A DNA stretch of 19,391 nucleotides from an uncultured Kiritimatiellota bacterium (GCA_934643865.1 CAKUCX010000066.1:1-19391), one strand, 5' to 3'; counted from the stretch's first letter, positions 1-7,526 are shown. Translations and numbers: made by a program. Notes: generated by a model not told the origin, from the letters alone.

Positions 1-330
1 ACAGAAGTCAATGGGCAAAATCGCTTTGGCGATTTCCGCTTCCCTCGCGCCGATGCCTTCGTGTCTCCGCGCGCTCCGTGTTGACCGGCCGGAGGGCGCG
101 CGCCGGGCCCGTTTGGACGCCGCGCGTCGGGGGCGGAGGAGCCTTGCGCCCCGTCTCGGAATTGTGCGGAAAACGGGACTTTTGCGCGAGTTGGATTCTG
201 TGTGGAGAACGTCCAAGGCGCTTTCCGCAGGGGCCGAAAAGATTTTTCGCCCAGCATTTATTGGGGTCGGACGGGAAATCGGGATAAGCTGTCCCGAAAA
301 AATCGGGATAAGGGTGACTTTTCCGGGCGA
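1..330. other. Gene-free left-edge region upstream of the beta-lactamase-family gene
   Basis: No convincing gene is seen here on either strand; short open frames are arginine-rich and match nothing I recognise. The region has a small perfect hairpin at 18-35 (AAATCGC/GCGATTT with a TTTG loop, no following T-run). A 13-bp direct repeat (AAATCGGGATAAG) lies at 276-288 and 300-312. A CGGGA/TCCCG inverted pair at 280-284/292-296 lies between and overlapping the repeats. Part may be the 3' trailer of a gene left of the window. Confidence 0.5.
276..312 (+). repeat. 13-bp direct repeat, possible operator
   Basis: AAATCGGGATAAG occurs at 276-288 and again at 300-312, start-to-start distance 24 bp, about two helical turns plus a few bases. 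The second copy ends 18 bp before the proposed -35 hexamer at 331. The placement would suit an activator or repressor site, but that is inference and no regulator is encoded in the window. Confidence 0.35.
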
Positions 331-359
331 TTGCCCGCGTCCGGCGGATGTGGTAGAAT
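331..359 (+). promoter_or_regulatory. Promoter of the beta-lactamase-family gene
   Basis: A TTGCCC hexamer at 331-336 is followed by a 17-bp spacer and TAGAAT at 354-359, preceded by TGG (351-353), so it is an extended -10. The start codon at 367 lies only 7 nt after the -10, predicting an untranslated leader of about one base. The -35 is also the loop edge and 3' arm of a CGGGC/GCCCG hairpin at 324-337. Confidence 0.7.
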
Positions 360-366
360 AGGCGAC

Positions 367-1584
367 ATGAAACTCACGACACGCATCCTGTTGGCGGCGG
401 GCGCAGCGCTCGCCGGAAGCCTCTTCGCCGCCCCGTCGGCGACCACCTTCGCGCGCGACGCGCTGAAGCCCTACGTCGAGAGCGGGCAGCTGCCGGGCGC
501 GATCAGCGTCTTCGCGAAGCCCGGCGCCGAGGAGATCGCGTGCGTCGGCTACGCGGACGTCGCGGCGAAGCGCCCGATCAAGATGGACGACGTCTACATG
601 CAGTGTTCCCAGACGAAGGGCTTCTGCGGCGTGACGATCGCGATCCTCGTGGAGGAGGGCAAGCTCAAGCTCGACGACCCCGTTTCGAAATACCTCCCCG
701 AATTCGCGAACCTGTGGGTCAAGACGTCCGAGTCGAACGGCGTGCGCACGCTCACGCGGGCGAAGAACACGCTCACCGTGCGCATGGTGATGAACCACAC
801 GGGCGGTTTCCCGTTCGAGATCCCCGCCAAGCAGGGCAACATCAAGGGCGGCGGCTGGTCGGGCGGCGCGCCCCTCCGCCAGACGGCGGCGATCGCGGCG
901 GCGTGCCCGCTCCTCTTCGAGCCCGGCACGAAGACGCAGTACTCGAACACGGGCATCGACATCGGCGCGGCGGTGACGGAGATCGTCACGGGCAAGCCGT
1001 GGGAGGACTTCCTCAAGGAGCGCGTGCTGCTGCCGCTCGGGATGAAGGATTCGGGCTTCTGGCCGAGCGACGCGCAGCTCGCGCACCAGGTGGAGATGTA
1101 CTCCTGCCGGAAGGACCAGCCGGCCGTCTACCAGCGCGAGGCGTCGATGCAGCAGCGCCCGTACAACGACCGCCACGTGTTCGCTTCGGCGGGCGCGGGC
1201 CTCTGGACGACGGCGGCCGACCAGCTCAAGTTCTACAAGATGCTGATGAACCTCGGCGTCGGCGAGAACGGCGTGCGCATCCTCAAGGAGGAGACGGTGA
1301 AGAGCCTCCTTGCGGTCTCGTCGCGCCCGAAGGGCATGGGCGGCTACTCGCTCGGCCTCGCGGCGCCGGAGACGGACGGCGAGGGCGCCTGGTTCGGCCA
1401 CGGCGGCGCCTGGGGCACGAACTGCATGGTCAACTGGCACAAGAAGCAGCTTAAGCTCTGGGCCGTGCAGCTCACGGGCGGCCCGCGCCCCTGGGACGGC
1501 GCGCGCGAGAAGGCGGCGAACGCCTTCTTCAACGCGAAGATCGACAATTCCGGGGTGGATGCCTACACGGGCCGCGTGAAGTAG
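367..1584 (+). CDS. Serine beta-lactamase-family hydrolase (class C / esterase-like), exported
   Basis: A 405-residue serine hydrolase of the beta-lactamase/PBP4*-like family. The N-terminus (MKLTTRILLAAGAALAGSLF) is a signal peptide, probably cut near residues 21-25, so the enzyme acts in the periplasm or outside. The three family motifs are visible: SxxK as S81-Q-T-K84, YxN as Y192-S-N194, and an HxG triad as H345-G-G347 near the C-terminus. The sequence after SxxK (residues 85-112) has the usual pattern leading to a DPVxKYLPEF element. The frame stays open upstream to 202, but ATG 367 is chosen because the signal peptide begins there and a promoter ends 7 nt before it; there is no ribosome binding site. 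Family members include true beta-lactamases, DD-peptidases and esterases, so the substrate is unknown. It appears to be monocistronic. Confidence 0.9.
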   Translation: MKLTTRILLAAGAALAGSLFAAPSATTFARDALKPYVESGQLPGAISVFAKPGAEEIACVGYADVAAKRPIKMDDVYMQCSQTKGFCGVTIAILVEEGKLKLDDPVSKYLPEFANLWVKTSESNGVRTLTRAKNTLTVRMVMNHTGGFPFEIPAKQGNIKGGGWSGGAPLRQTAAIAAACPLLFEPGTKTQYSNTGIDIGAAVTEIVTGKPWEDFLKERVLLPLGMKDSGFWPSDAQLAHQVEMYSCRKDQPAVYQREASMQQRPYNDRHVFASAGAGLWTTAADQLKFYKMLMNLGVGENGVRILKEETVKSLLAVSSRPKGMGGYSLGLAAPETDGEGAWFGHGGAWGTNCMVNWHKKQLKLWAVQLTGGPRPWDGAREKAANAFFNAKIDNSGVDAYTGRVK

Positions 1585-1616
1585 GCCGTCGATGTGAGAG
1601 GCTTGGCGCCTCCTCC

Positions 1617-1647
1617 GGCCCCGTCGCCGCCTTGCGGCTGCGGGGCC
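1617..1647 (+). terminator. GC-rich hairpin, likely terminator after the hydrolase gene
   Basis: GGCCCCG (1617-1623) pairs with CGGGGCC (1641-1647), and inside it GCCGC (1626-1630) pairs with GCGGC (1634-1638) around a CTT loop. Only a short GATTTG follows, so it lacks a classical U-tract. The inner loop and 3' arm contain the -35 of the next promoter. A smaller GAGGC/GCCTC hairpin lies just upstream at 1598-1612. Confidence 0.4.
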
Positions 1648-1660
1648 GATTTGATAGAAT
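1632..1660 (+). promoter_or_regulatory. Promoter of the DUF3127-prmC-deoC-nif3 operon
   Basis: TTGCGG at 1632-1637, 17-bp spacer, TGA then TAGAAT at 1655-1660 (extended -10). Unlike several other promoters here it is followed by a normal leader of about 20 nt carrying AAAGGAG (1676-1682), 5 nt before the ATG at 1688. Confidence 0.7.
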
Positions 1661-1687
1661 GGGCGGCGTCAGGATAAAGGAGCAGAC

Positions 1688-2074
1688 ATGACAACGTATG
1701 ACTACACGGGCGTCGTCGAGCTGGTCGGCGAGACGAAGGAGTTTGGGACGAACGGCTTCACGAAGCGGGACCTCGTCGTCGGGAACGACGTCGATTCCCT
1801 GAACAAGTACCCGAACCCCGTCCTCTTCACCTTCAAGAAGGACCGCTGCGCGCTGTGCGACGCGGTGAAGAAGGGCGACCGGGTCAAGGTCAACTTCACG
1901 ATCGACGGGCGCCGCTGGGACGGCCCGAACGGGACGCGCTACTTCACGGACCTCACGGGCTGGAAGATCGAGGTGCTGAACGCCGACGGCTCGTCCACCG
2001 AGCCGGTCCCCGCGCCCGCCGAGGCGCCGGAGATGGCGGCGGCGGCGAGCGACCCCGACGATCTCCCGTTCTGA
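1688..2074 (+). CDS. DUF3127 OB-fold protein with SSB-like C-terminal tip
   Basis: A 128-residue protein recognised as DUF3127-like, a small OB-fold family considered related to single-stranded DNA-binding proteins. Residues 5-97 form the domain: an initial GVVELVGETKEF strand, a central PNPVLFTF strand (43-50), a KKGDRVKVNF segment (61-70) and the closing YFTDLTGWKIEVL (85-97). A Pro/Ala-rich linker (about 104-120) leads to the acidic tail SDPDDLPF. This closely resembles the DDDIPF tip through which bacterial SSB recruits repair and replication partners. A strong AAAGGAG site sets the start. It is the first gene of a tightly packed operon; prmC starts 2 nt after its stop. A role in nucleic-acid binding is inferred from fold and tail, and no partner is known from the window. 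Confidence 0.85.
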   Translation: MTTYDYTGVVELVGETKEFGTNGFTKRDLVVGNDVDSLNKYPNPVLFTFKKDRCALCDAVKKGDRVKVNFTIDGRRWDGPNGTRYFTDLTGWKIEVLNADGSSTEPVPAPAEAPEMAAAASDPDDLPF

Positions 2075-2076
2075 CG

Positions 2077-2979
2077 GTGAAGACCTGGGGCGACATCCTC
2101 CGGCTCGGCGGGGCGTATCTCGCGGGCCGGGGCGTGCCCGACGCGCAGGTGGCGGCGGAGCTTCTGATGGCGCGGCTCGTGAATTGCGGCCGCGGCTTTC
2201 TTTTCCCCCACCTCGCGAAAACGCCGTCCGAAGCCTACGTGGCGGCGATGCGGCGCGGCATGGCGCGCCTCGTGAAGGGCGAGCCGATCCAGTACGTCCT
2301 CGGCGAGTGGGACTTCCGGACGCTCACGCTCGCGTGCGACCGGCGCGCGCTCATCCCCCGCCCCGAGACGGAAGAGCTCGTCACGCGCGTCCTGGCGTTC
2401 CTCCGCGCGCGCTTCCCCTCGCCGTCTGCGCCGCCCCTCGTCGTCGACGTCGGCACGGGGTCGGGCTGCATCCTCCTCTCCCTCGCGAAGGAGTTCGCGG
2501 GCGCGGCGTCGTTCCTCGGCCTCGACATCTCCCCCGACGCGATCGCGCTCGCGCGCGAGAACGCGGCGCGGTGCGGGCTGGCGGACCGCGTGGCGTTCGC
2601 CGTCGCGGACGGCCTCGACGACTTCGACGAGCCGGAGACGGTCGACGTCCTCGTCTCGAACCCGCCCTACGTCCCCACGGCGGACTGCGCGGCGCTCGAC
2701 CCGCGCATCCGGGACTGGGAGCCGCGGAACGCGCTCGACGGCGGCGTGGCGGGCCTCGACTTCTACGAACGCCTCGTCGGCGACGCGCTCAATGTCCTCC
2801 GGCCCGGCGGCGGCGTCTTCTTCGAGATCGGCGACGGACAGGGCGCCGCGCTCCGGAAGCTCTTCTTCGACGCGGGCTTCGACGACATCCGCGTCGAGCC
2901 GGACGACGCCGGCCACGACCGCTACGCGAGCGCCGTCCTTCCCCGGCCCGCGGCCGCGCAAGAAAAGGAGGCGATGTGA
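2077..2979 (+). CDS. prmC: Peptide chain release factor N5-glutamine methyltransferase
   Basis: PrmC/HemK methylates the GGQ glutamine of release factors RF1 and RF2 with S-adenosylmethionine. The 300-residue protein has an N-terminal helical substrate domain (about 1-90), the family signature IPRPETEE (93-100), SAM-binding VDVGTGSG (123-130), and catalytic NPPY (195-198), with the expected surrounding EPRNALDGG stretch. The start is GTG at 2077, giving VKTWGDILRLGG, which is the right distance from the helical domain. The open frame continues upstream only as an alternative reading of the DUF3127 gene. No clear ribosome binding site precedes it, so translation is probably coupled to the upstream stop 2 nt earlier. 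It overlaps deoC by 4 nt at its 3' end. Confidence 0.93.
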   Translation: MKTWGDILRLGGAYLAGRGVPDAQVAAELLMARLVNCGRGFLFPHLAKTPSEAYVAAMRRGMARLVKGEPIQYVLGEWDFRTLTLACDRRALIPRPETEELVTRVLAFLRARFPSPSAPPLVVDVGTGSGCILLSLAKEFAGAASFLGLDISPDAIALARENAARCGLADRVAFAVADGLDDFDEPETVDVLVSNPPYVPTADCAALDPRIRDWEPRNALDGGVAGLDFYERLVGDALNVLRPGGGVFFEIGDGQGAALRKLFFDAGFDDIRVEPDDAGHDRYASAVLPRPAAAQEKEAM

Positions 2980-3662
2980 TCGACGTTGACGCGATGGGCA
3001 GAAGGCAGCTCGCGGGGCTGCTGGACGCGACCTTCCTGAAGGCCTTCGGCGGGCCGGAGAAGATCGACGCCCTCTGCCGCGAGGCCGCCGAATACGGGTT
3101 CGCGTCCGTGGCCGTGAACGGCGCGGAGGTGGCGCGCTGCGCGTCGCTCCTCAAGGGGACGGGCGTGAAGGTGACGGCCGTCGCGGGCTTCCCGCTTGGG
3201 CAGATGACGACCGAGGCGAAGATCTTCGAGGTGCGCGACGCGCTTGCGAAGGGCGCGGGCGAGGTGGACGTCGTCCAGAACGTGCGCGCGCTGCAGGCGG
3301 GCGACCTGGGGCGCGTGCGCGACGAGCTTGCGCTCTTCGCGGCGGTCTGCCGCGACGCGGGGGCGGTCTCGAAGGTCATCCTTGAGACCTGCTATCTCAG
3401 CGACGCGGAAAAGCGCCTTTCGTGCGCGCTCGCCCGCGAGGCGGAGGTGGACTTCGTGAAGACGTCCACGGGCTTCGGCGCGGGCGGGGCGACGGTCGCG
3501 GACGTGGCGCTGATGCGGCAGGCGGTCGGGCCCGAAATGGGCGTGAAGGCCGCCGGCGGCATCCGCACGCTCGCCGACGCGCAGGCGATGCTGCGCGCCG
3601 GCGCCACGCGCATCGGCACGAGCGCGGGACGGGCGATCGTCGACGCCCTGGAGGGGACATGA
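2976..3662 (+). CDS. deoC: Deoxyribose-phosphate aldolase
   Basis: DeoC cleaves 2-deoxyribose-5-phosphate to glyceraldehyde-3-phosphate and acetaldehyde, feeding deoxynucleoside carbon into glycolysis. The 228-residue TIM-barrel protein shows the Schiff-base lysine in VDFVKTSTGFG (K162), the second active-site lysine in GVKAAGGIRT (K191) and the aspartate in GEVDVVQN (D98). The N-terminal family motif, usually IDHTLLKP, is altered to LLDATFLKAF (16-24), losing the common His. GTG 2976 is chosen as start because AGGAGG (2966-2971) lies 4 nt before it; an internal ATG at 2994 would be too far away. The start overlaps the prmC stop as GTGA, and its own stop overlaps the next start as ATGA. Confidence 0.93.
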   Translation: MIDVDAMGRRQLAGLLDATFLKAFGGPEKIDALCREAAEYGFASVAVNGAEVARCASLLKGTGVKVTAVAGFPLGQMTTEAKIFEVRDALAKGAGEVDVVQNVRALQAGDLGRVRDELALFAAVCRDAGAVSKVILETCYLSDAEKRLSCALAREAEVDFVKTSTGFGAGGATVADVALMRQAVGPEMGVKAAGGIRTLADAQAMLRAGATRIGTSAGRAIVDALEGT

Positions 3663-4387
3663 AGCTGAAGCGCATCACGGACTGGCTTGACGCGGCGCTC
3701 GACGTCGCGTCGTTCTCGGACGTCTCGAACAACGGCCTCCAGATCGCCCGCCGGGGCGAGACGGCGGAGAAGGTCGCCTTCGGCGTCGACGCGAGCGCGC
3801 AGACGGTCGCGGCGGCCGCGCGGGCGGGCGCGCAGCTGCTCGTCGTCCACCACGGCATCTCGTGGGGCGGGGGGATCCAGCGCCTGACGGGCGGCGTGTA
3901 CAACGTCGTGAAGGCGGCGCTCGACGCCGACCTCGCGCTCTATGCCGTCCACCTGCCTCTTGACGCGCATCCCCGCTACGGCAACAACCATGAGCTTGCC
4001 CGCGCCCTCGGCCTCAAGGGCCTGAAGCCCGCGTTCGTCTACCACGGCGAGACGATCGGCTGCATCGGGGCGCTGCCGAACGGGAAGCGGGTGGGCGTCT
4101 GCAGCGGCGGCGCGGGGGGCTTCGCGCCCGAGGCGAAGGCGCTTGGCTGCGACCTCTACATCACGGGCGAGGCGGACTGGGGCGAGACGATCGCCGCGGA
4201 GAACGTGGGCATGCAGATGGTCTGCGCCGGGCACTACCAGACCGAGACGTTCGGCGTGAAGGCGCTCGCGAAGGCGATGAAGAGGGCGCTGAGGGTCGAA
4301 ACGGCGTTCCTGCCGCGCGCGGCGCTCAGGGGCGGGGAGGAGGAGGACATCCTGTCCCGCCTGCGCGCACGCTGCGCGGACGCATAG
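3659..4387 (+). CDS. Nif3-like dinuclear metal centre protein (YbgI/YqfO family)
   Basis: A 242-residue Nif3 family protein, a conserved hexameric metalloprotein family whose cellular role is still unclear (often labelled GTP cyclohydrolase I type 2 homolog). Metal ligands are visible: LLVVHHGISWGG (H64, H65), AVHLPLDAH (98-104, His and Asp) and the C-terminal GHYQTETFG (H192, E196). The N-terminal SNNGLQI (23-29) corresponds to the usual DNVGLQ motif. It lacks the large inserted domain of longer homologues. Start ATG 3659 overlaps the deoC stop by 4 nt, so it is translationally coupled, and it ends the DUF3127 operon. A GCGCGG/CCGCGC hairpin spans its stop codon. Confidence 0.9.
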   Translation: MKLKRITDWLDAALDVASFSDVSNNGLQIARRGETAEKVAFGVDASAQTVAAAARAGAQLLVVHHGISWGGGIQRLTGGVYNVVKAALDADLALYAVHLPLDAHPRYGNNHELARALGLKGLKPAFVYHGETIGCIGALPNGKRVGVCSGGAGGFAPEAKALGCDLYITGEADWGETIAAENVGMQMVCAGHYQTETFGVKALAKAMKRALRVETAFLPRAALRGGEEEDILSRLRARCADA

Positions 4388-4393
4388 CCGCGC
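4374..4393 (+). terminator. Hairpin over the nif3-like stop codon
   Basis: GCGCGG (4374-4379) can pair with CCGCGC (4388-4393) around an 8-nt loop containing the end of the gene. No T-run follows, so it is only a weak candidate terminator or mRNA-stabilising hairpin. Confidence 0.25.
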
Positions 4394-4430
4394 CCTCTCC
4401 GGGCCGCCGCCTCCGCCGCGCCGCGAGTTG

Positions 4431-4439
4431 TGCTATAAT
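4431..4439 (+). promoter_or_regulatory. Extended -10 promoter of rnhC-tol operon
   Basis: TGC + TATAAT (4434-4439), a perfect extended -10. The position for a 17-bp-spaced -35 (4411-4416) reads CTCCGC, so recognition must rest on the TG extension. The ATG at 4448 lies 8 nt downstream, predicting a leader of about two bases. The same 9-bp core with the same 8-nt gap recurs upstream of panB. Confidence 0.75.
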
Positions 4440-4447
4440 GGCTGCCT

Positions 4448-5545
4448 ATGCCCGAACGGAAGACATGCTACACCTTTGAGCTCGACGAGACGCAGCAGGC
4501 GGCGTTTCTCGCCTTGCTGGCGGCCGGGAACTTCCGGGCGAAGGCGGTGCCCTACGCGCGCGCCGCCGCCGAGGGCGACGGCTTCAACTGCGCCCTCTAC
4601 GAGAAGGAGAAGCACGCGCGGCGGAAGCTCTGCGTGCAGGGCGCCCGGGCGCAGGACTTCGTGGAGTTCTTCCTGGAGCCGAACGGCGTCGTGCCCCTTT
4701 CGGCGGGCGGCGCGGCGGCGCCGGCGGCGGCCGAGGGCGCGCCCCTGCCGCACGGCGGGAGCGACGAGTCGGGGAAGGGCGACTACTTCGGGCCGCTCGT
4801 CGTCGCCTGCTGCTACGTGGACGAGGCGCTGGCGGAGAGGCTGCGCACGCTGAAGGTGGAGTACTTCGACGCGCACGGCGTGAAGCATGTGGACGCGGGG
4901 GGCGTCCGGGACTGCAAGCTCATCGCGAGCAACGTCGTCCTCATGCGGATGGGTCAGATGGTCCGCGCCCTCCTCGGGCCGGGCCGCTTCGCCGTCGTGA
5001 AGGTCGGCCCCGCCGCCTACAACCGCCTCTACGCGAAGATCCGGAACGTCAACCGCCTCCTCGCATGGGCGCACGGCACGTGCATCGAGGAGCTGCTCGA
5101 AAAGCAGCCGGCCTGCCCGCGCGTCGTGGTGGACCAGTTCGCGCCGACGGAGGCGGCGGTCCGGCGCGCGCTCAAGACGCGCGGCAAGGGCGTCGCCGTC
5201 GAGCAGCGGCACAGGGCCGAGAGCTATTCGATCGCGGTGGCGGCGGCCTCGGTGCTTGCGCGCGAGGTCTTCCTGCGTGCGCTCTGCGACATGGCCGGCG
5301 AGGTCGAGCCGGGCGCGCCGTCCGCCCTCGGCGTCGTGCCGCTCGGGTCGAGCGACCCGCGCGTGCGCGCGCTTGCGGAGCGGATGGTGCGCGCGCAGGG
5401 GCCGACGTGGCTCATGAACCACTGCAAGGTGCATTTTCAGACGACGGACAAGGTGCTCGCCGCATGCGGCGCGTCGCGCGACGCGCTTCCGGACGAGGGC
5501 CGGGCGACGTCGGCGGTCAAGAACGGAGAGTACGGCCATGGTTGA
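4448..5545 (+). CDS. rnhC: Ribonuclease HIII
   Basis: RNase HIII removes RNA from RNA-DNA hybrids, such as R-loops and Okazaki primers. The 365-residue protein has the N-terminal TBP-like substrate-binding domain (about 1-85, DUF3378 type) and a catalytic type-2 RNase H domain. The signature GSDESGKGDYFGPLVVA (104-120) places the catalytic D106 and E107; the third acid is probably D229 in VVVDQF, and ESYSIAVAAASVLAR (258-272) matches the family. The usual DSK triad reads R-D155-C-K, a Ser-to-Cys change. The C-terminal tail after about 340 is variable. Translation begins at ATG 4448 from an almost leaderless transcript with no ribosome binding site. The last 8 nt overlap tolQ, linking this nucleic-acid enzyme to envelope genes in one transcript. 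Confidence 0.93.
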   Translation: MPERKTCYTFELDETQQAAFLALLAAGNFRAKAVPYARAAAEGDGFNCALYEKEKHARRKLCVQGARAQDFVEFFLEPNGVVPLSAGGAAAPAAAEGAPLPHGGSDESGKGDYFGPLVVACCYVDEALAERLRTLKVEYFDAHGVKHVDAGGVRDCKLIASNVVLMRMGQMVRALLGPGRFAVVKVGPAAYNRLYAKIRNVNRLLAWAHGTCIEELLEKQPACPRVVVDQFAPTEAAVRRALKTRGKGVAVEQRHRAESYSIAVAAASVLAREVFLRALCDMAGEVEPGAPSALGVVPLGSSDPRVRALAERMVRAQGPTWLMNHCKVHFQTTDKVLAACGASRDALPDEGRATSAVKNGEYGHG

Positions 5546-6266
5546 GTTGTTTGCGGATTCCCTCTTGAGCGGCTTCATGATGTCGAGCGCGATGGGCAAG
5601 GGCATCGTCCTCGTGCAGCTCGCCGCGAGCGTCGTCATGTTCACGTTCATCTTCGGCAAGTGGCGCGAGCTCGCCGACCAGACGCGCGCCGCGCGCCGCG
5701 TGACGCGCGACGTGATGGGCTCGCAGGACGTCCTCGGGCACTACCTCCAGCGCCGCGAGAACGCCCACACGGTGCTGGAGAACATCTACTGGCGCACGTG
5801 CGACCGCCTCCTGAAGCTGCTCGCGCCGGACGTCCGCTCGCTCCTCGTCGGCCGCCAGCCGGGCGTCGCCGCCGCGCTCACCGCGCACGAGATGGGGCTG
5901 GTGAAGGCGCTCTGCGAACACGTCCTCGACGAGGAGTCGCTGCGCGTGGAGAAGGGCATGGGCATGATCGCGACGGTCGTCGCGATCGCGCCGATGCTCG
6001 GCCTCCTCGGAACGGTGTGGGGCGTCCTGGACGCCTTCGCGGACATGGGCGCGGCCGGGAGCGCGACGATCGCGACGATGGCGCCGGCCATCGCCTCCGC
6101 CCTCGTCACGACGGTGGTGGGCCTCCTCATCGCGATTCCGGGCGTCGTGCTCCACAACATGCTCTCCGCCACGCTGCGCGACCTGATCTCCGACATGGAG
6201 GGCTTCGCGGACGACCTCATGGGGCGCATCGCGCTGGAGTTCCAGGACCAGGGGAGAGGTGCCTGA
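5538..6266 (+). CDS. tolQ: TolQ-like proton channel subunit (MotA/TolQ/ExbB family)
   Basis: A 242-residue inner-membrane protein that, with the TolR-like partner, uses the proton motive force to drive a periplasm-spanning arm. Hydrophobic segments lie at about 22-40, 141-165 and 182-206, with a long cytoplasmic loop between the first two, as in TolQ. The second helix carries GLLGTVWGVLDAF (155-167), the family signature with the W found in TolQ rather than ExbB. The third helix has the conserved ALVTTVVGLLIAIP. GGAGAG (5524-5529) precedes the ATG. The gene overlaps rnhC by 8 nt, and its stop overlaps the tolR start (TGATG). TolQ is preferred to ExbB, but the family boundary is not certain. 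Confidence 0.88.
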   Translation: MVELFADSLLSGFMMSSAMGKGIVLVQLAASVVMFTFIFGKWRELADQTRAARRVTRDVMGSQDVLGHYLQRRENAHTVLENIYWRTCDRLLKLLAPDVRSLLVGRQPGVAAALTAHEMGLVKALCEHVLDEESLRVEKGMGMIATVVAIAPMLGLLGTVWGVLDAFADMGAAGSATIATMAPAIASALVTTVVGLLIAIPGVVLHNMLSATLRDLISDMEGFADDLMGRIALEFQDQGRGA

Positions 6267-6682
6267 TGGGCCGGCGCGGCAGACGCGGGAGCGCGATCGG
6301 CGGTGCGAAGGCGCTGATCGACATGAACTCGCTCATCGACCTCACCTTCCTGCTGCTCGTCACGTTCATGCTCACGATCCCCGCGCTCGAACAGGGCATC
6401 ACGGTGATGCTGCCGCGCGCGAAGACGGACACGCTGCCGAGCAAGAACGCGAAGGCGAACGTCATCACGGTGGACGTCAACAACCAGGTCTACATGAACA
6501 ACACGCCGGTCACGCTCGACGCGCTCAAGGCCGACCTCGACGCCAAGGTCGCGGCCGACCCGGACGTGCCCGTGCTCGTGCGCGGCGACGAGCGCCTCGA
6601 ATACGGCGCGGTCATGGACGTCGTGAAGGTCGTCTACGGCTGCCACGTGCGCAAGATGGCGCTCGTCACGAAGGAGAAGTAG
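6266..6682 (+). CDS. tolR: TolR/ExbD-family biopolymer transport protein
   Basis: A 138-residue single-pass membrane protein. A short basic N-terminus (MGRRGRRGS) is followed by a membrane helix at about 21-40 with the essential proton-carrying aspartate in NSLIDLTFLLL (D25). A periplasmic domain follows, with typical alternating strands (ITVDVNNQVYMNN) and a C-terminal YGAVMDVVKVVYGCHVRKMALVT. GGGGAGAGG at 6251-6259 serves as ribosome binding site, and the start overlaps the tolQ stop. It pairs with the TolQ-like channel and with the proline-rich protein downstream. Confidence 0.9.
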   Translation: MGRRGRRGSAIGGAKALIDMNSLIDLTFLLLVTFMLTIPALEQGITVMLPRAKTDTLPSKNAKANVITVDVNNQVYMNNTPVTLDALKADLDAKVAADPDVPVLVRGDERLEYGAVMDVVKVVYGCHVRKMALVTKEK

Positions 6683-6683
6683 C

Positions 6684-7526
6684 GTGTTCGGGGACGGCGC
6701 GGACGAGCGGCGGACGGCGGGGCGGGGGCCGGTTTCCGGGCGGGCCTTCGGCCTTGCCGTCGGCCTGCACCTCGCCGTCTTCGTGCTCTTCTGGGGCGTC
6801 GCGAAGCTCGCCCTCCGCGCGCCCGACGCGCTCATCCCGATCGACCTCACGCTCGTGCCCCCGTGGGCGGAGCAGACGGACGACCCCGAGCCCGACCCCA
6901 ACCCGCCGCCGCCCGAGGAGCAGGTGACGCCGCCGAAGCCCGCGCCCGAGCCGCCGAGGGTCGAGGAGGCGAAGCCCGTCGAGGCGGTCGAGAAGGTCGT
7001 CGAGAAGCCGAAGAAGAAGGAGAAGCCCAAGCCGCCCAACCTGCGGGAGAAGGCGAAGCTTCTCCAGGCGCCCGCCCCCGCGCCGGACCTGCGCGCGAAG
7101 GCGCGGAAGATCGAGCCGCCGCCGAACGTCCGCACGTATGGCAAGGGGACGGCGGCCGACAAGCCCCTCTCGCCGGAGGAGTTCCGGCGCCTCATGAACC
7201 AGGGCTACCGCATCGGCGCGCGCAACCAGATCGCGGACGACGAGGTGACGCGGTGCGTGAGCCTCGTCGCGCAGGCCATCCGGCGCGAGTGGGACAAGGA
7301 GAGCTTCAAGTGGCATCCGGGCCTCCAGGCGCTGCGCATCGAGCTGCAGCTCGGGCCGGCCGGGCGCGTGCGCGGCTACCGCATCGTCTCGGGGAGCGGG
7401 GACGCGGAGGTCGACCGCACGGCGCGGAGCGCGCTCGGCCGCCTCTCCTCCATCCCCGGCCTCTCCGCCTCCTTCCTGCGGCAGTTCGCGACGCTCCCCG
7501 TCGAGATGGAGCCCGTCGCGCAGTGA
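6684..7526 (+). CDS. TolA/TonB-like periplasm-spanning energy transducer
   Basis: A 280-residue protein with one N-terminal membrane anchor (about 21-44) and a Pro/Glu/Lys-rich periplasmic linker (about 58-150) containing PNPPPPEEQ and KPKKKEKPKPPN. A folded C-terminal domain of TolA/TonB type follows (about 185-280), with AQAIRREW (197-203) and a strand-turn-strand ending in VSGSGDAEVDRTARSAL (235-251). It is the natural third partner of the TolQ/TolR pair, transmitting force to the outer membrane. The start is GTG 6684, supported by AAGGAG (6671-6676) 7 nt upstream, just after the tolR stop. TolB and Pal genes do not follow; lepA begins with its own promoter. TolA versus TonB cannot be decided from sequence alone. 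Confidence 0.8.
   Translation: MFGDGADERRTAGRGPVSGRAFGLAVGLHLAVFVLFWGVAKLALRAPDALIPIDLTLVPPWAEQTDDPEPDPNPPPPEEQVTPPKPAPEPPRVEEAKPVEAVEKVVEKPKKKEKPKPPNLREKAKLLQAPAPAPDLRAKARKIEPPPNVRTYGKGTAADKPLSPEEFRRLMNQGYRIGARNQIADDEVTRCVSLVAQAIRREWDKESFKWHPGLQALRIELQLGPAGRVRGYRIVSGSGDAEVDRTARSALGRLSSIPGLSASFLRQFATLPVEMEPVAQ

Noticed and set aside
11..361. A 116-codon + strand frame at the left edge
   Set aside because: Arg-rich composition, no ribosome binding site, and it runs through the repeats and promoter of the hydrolase gene.
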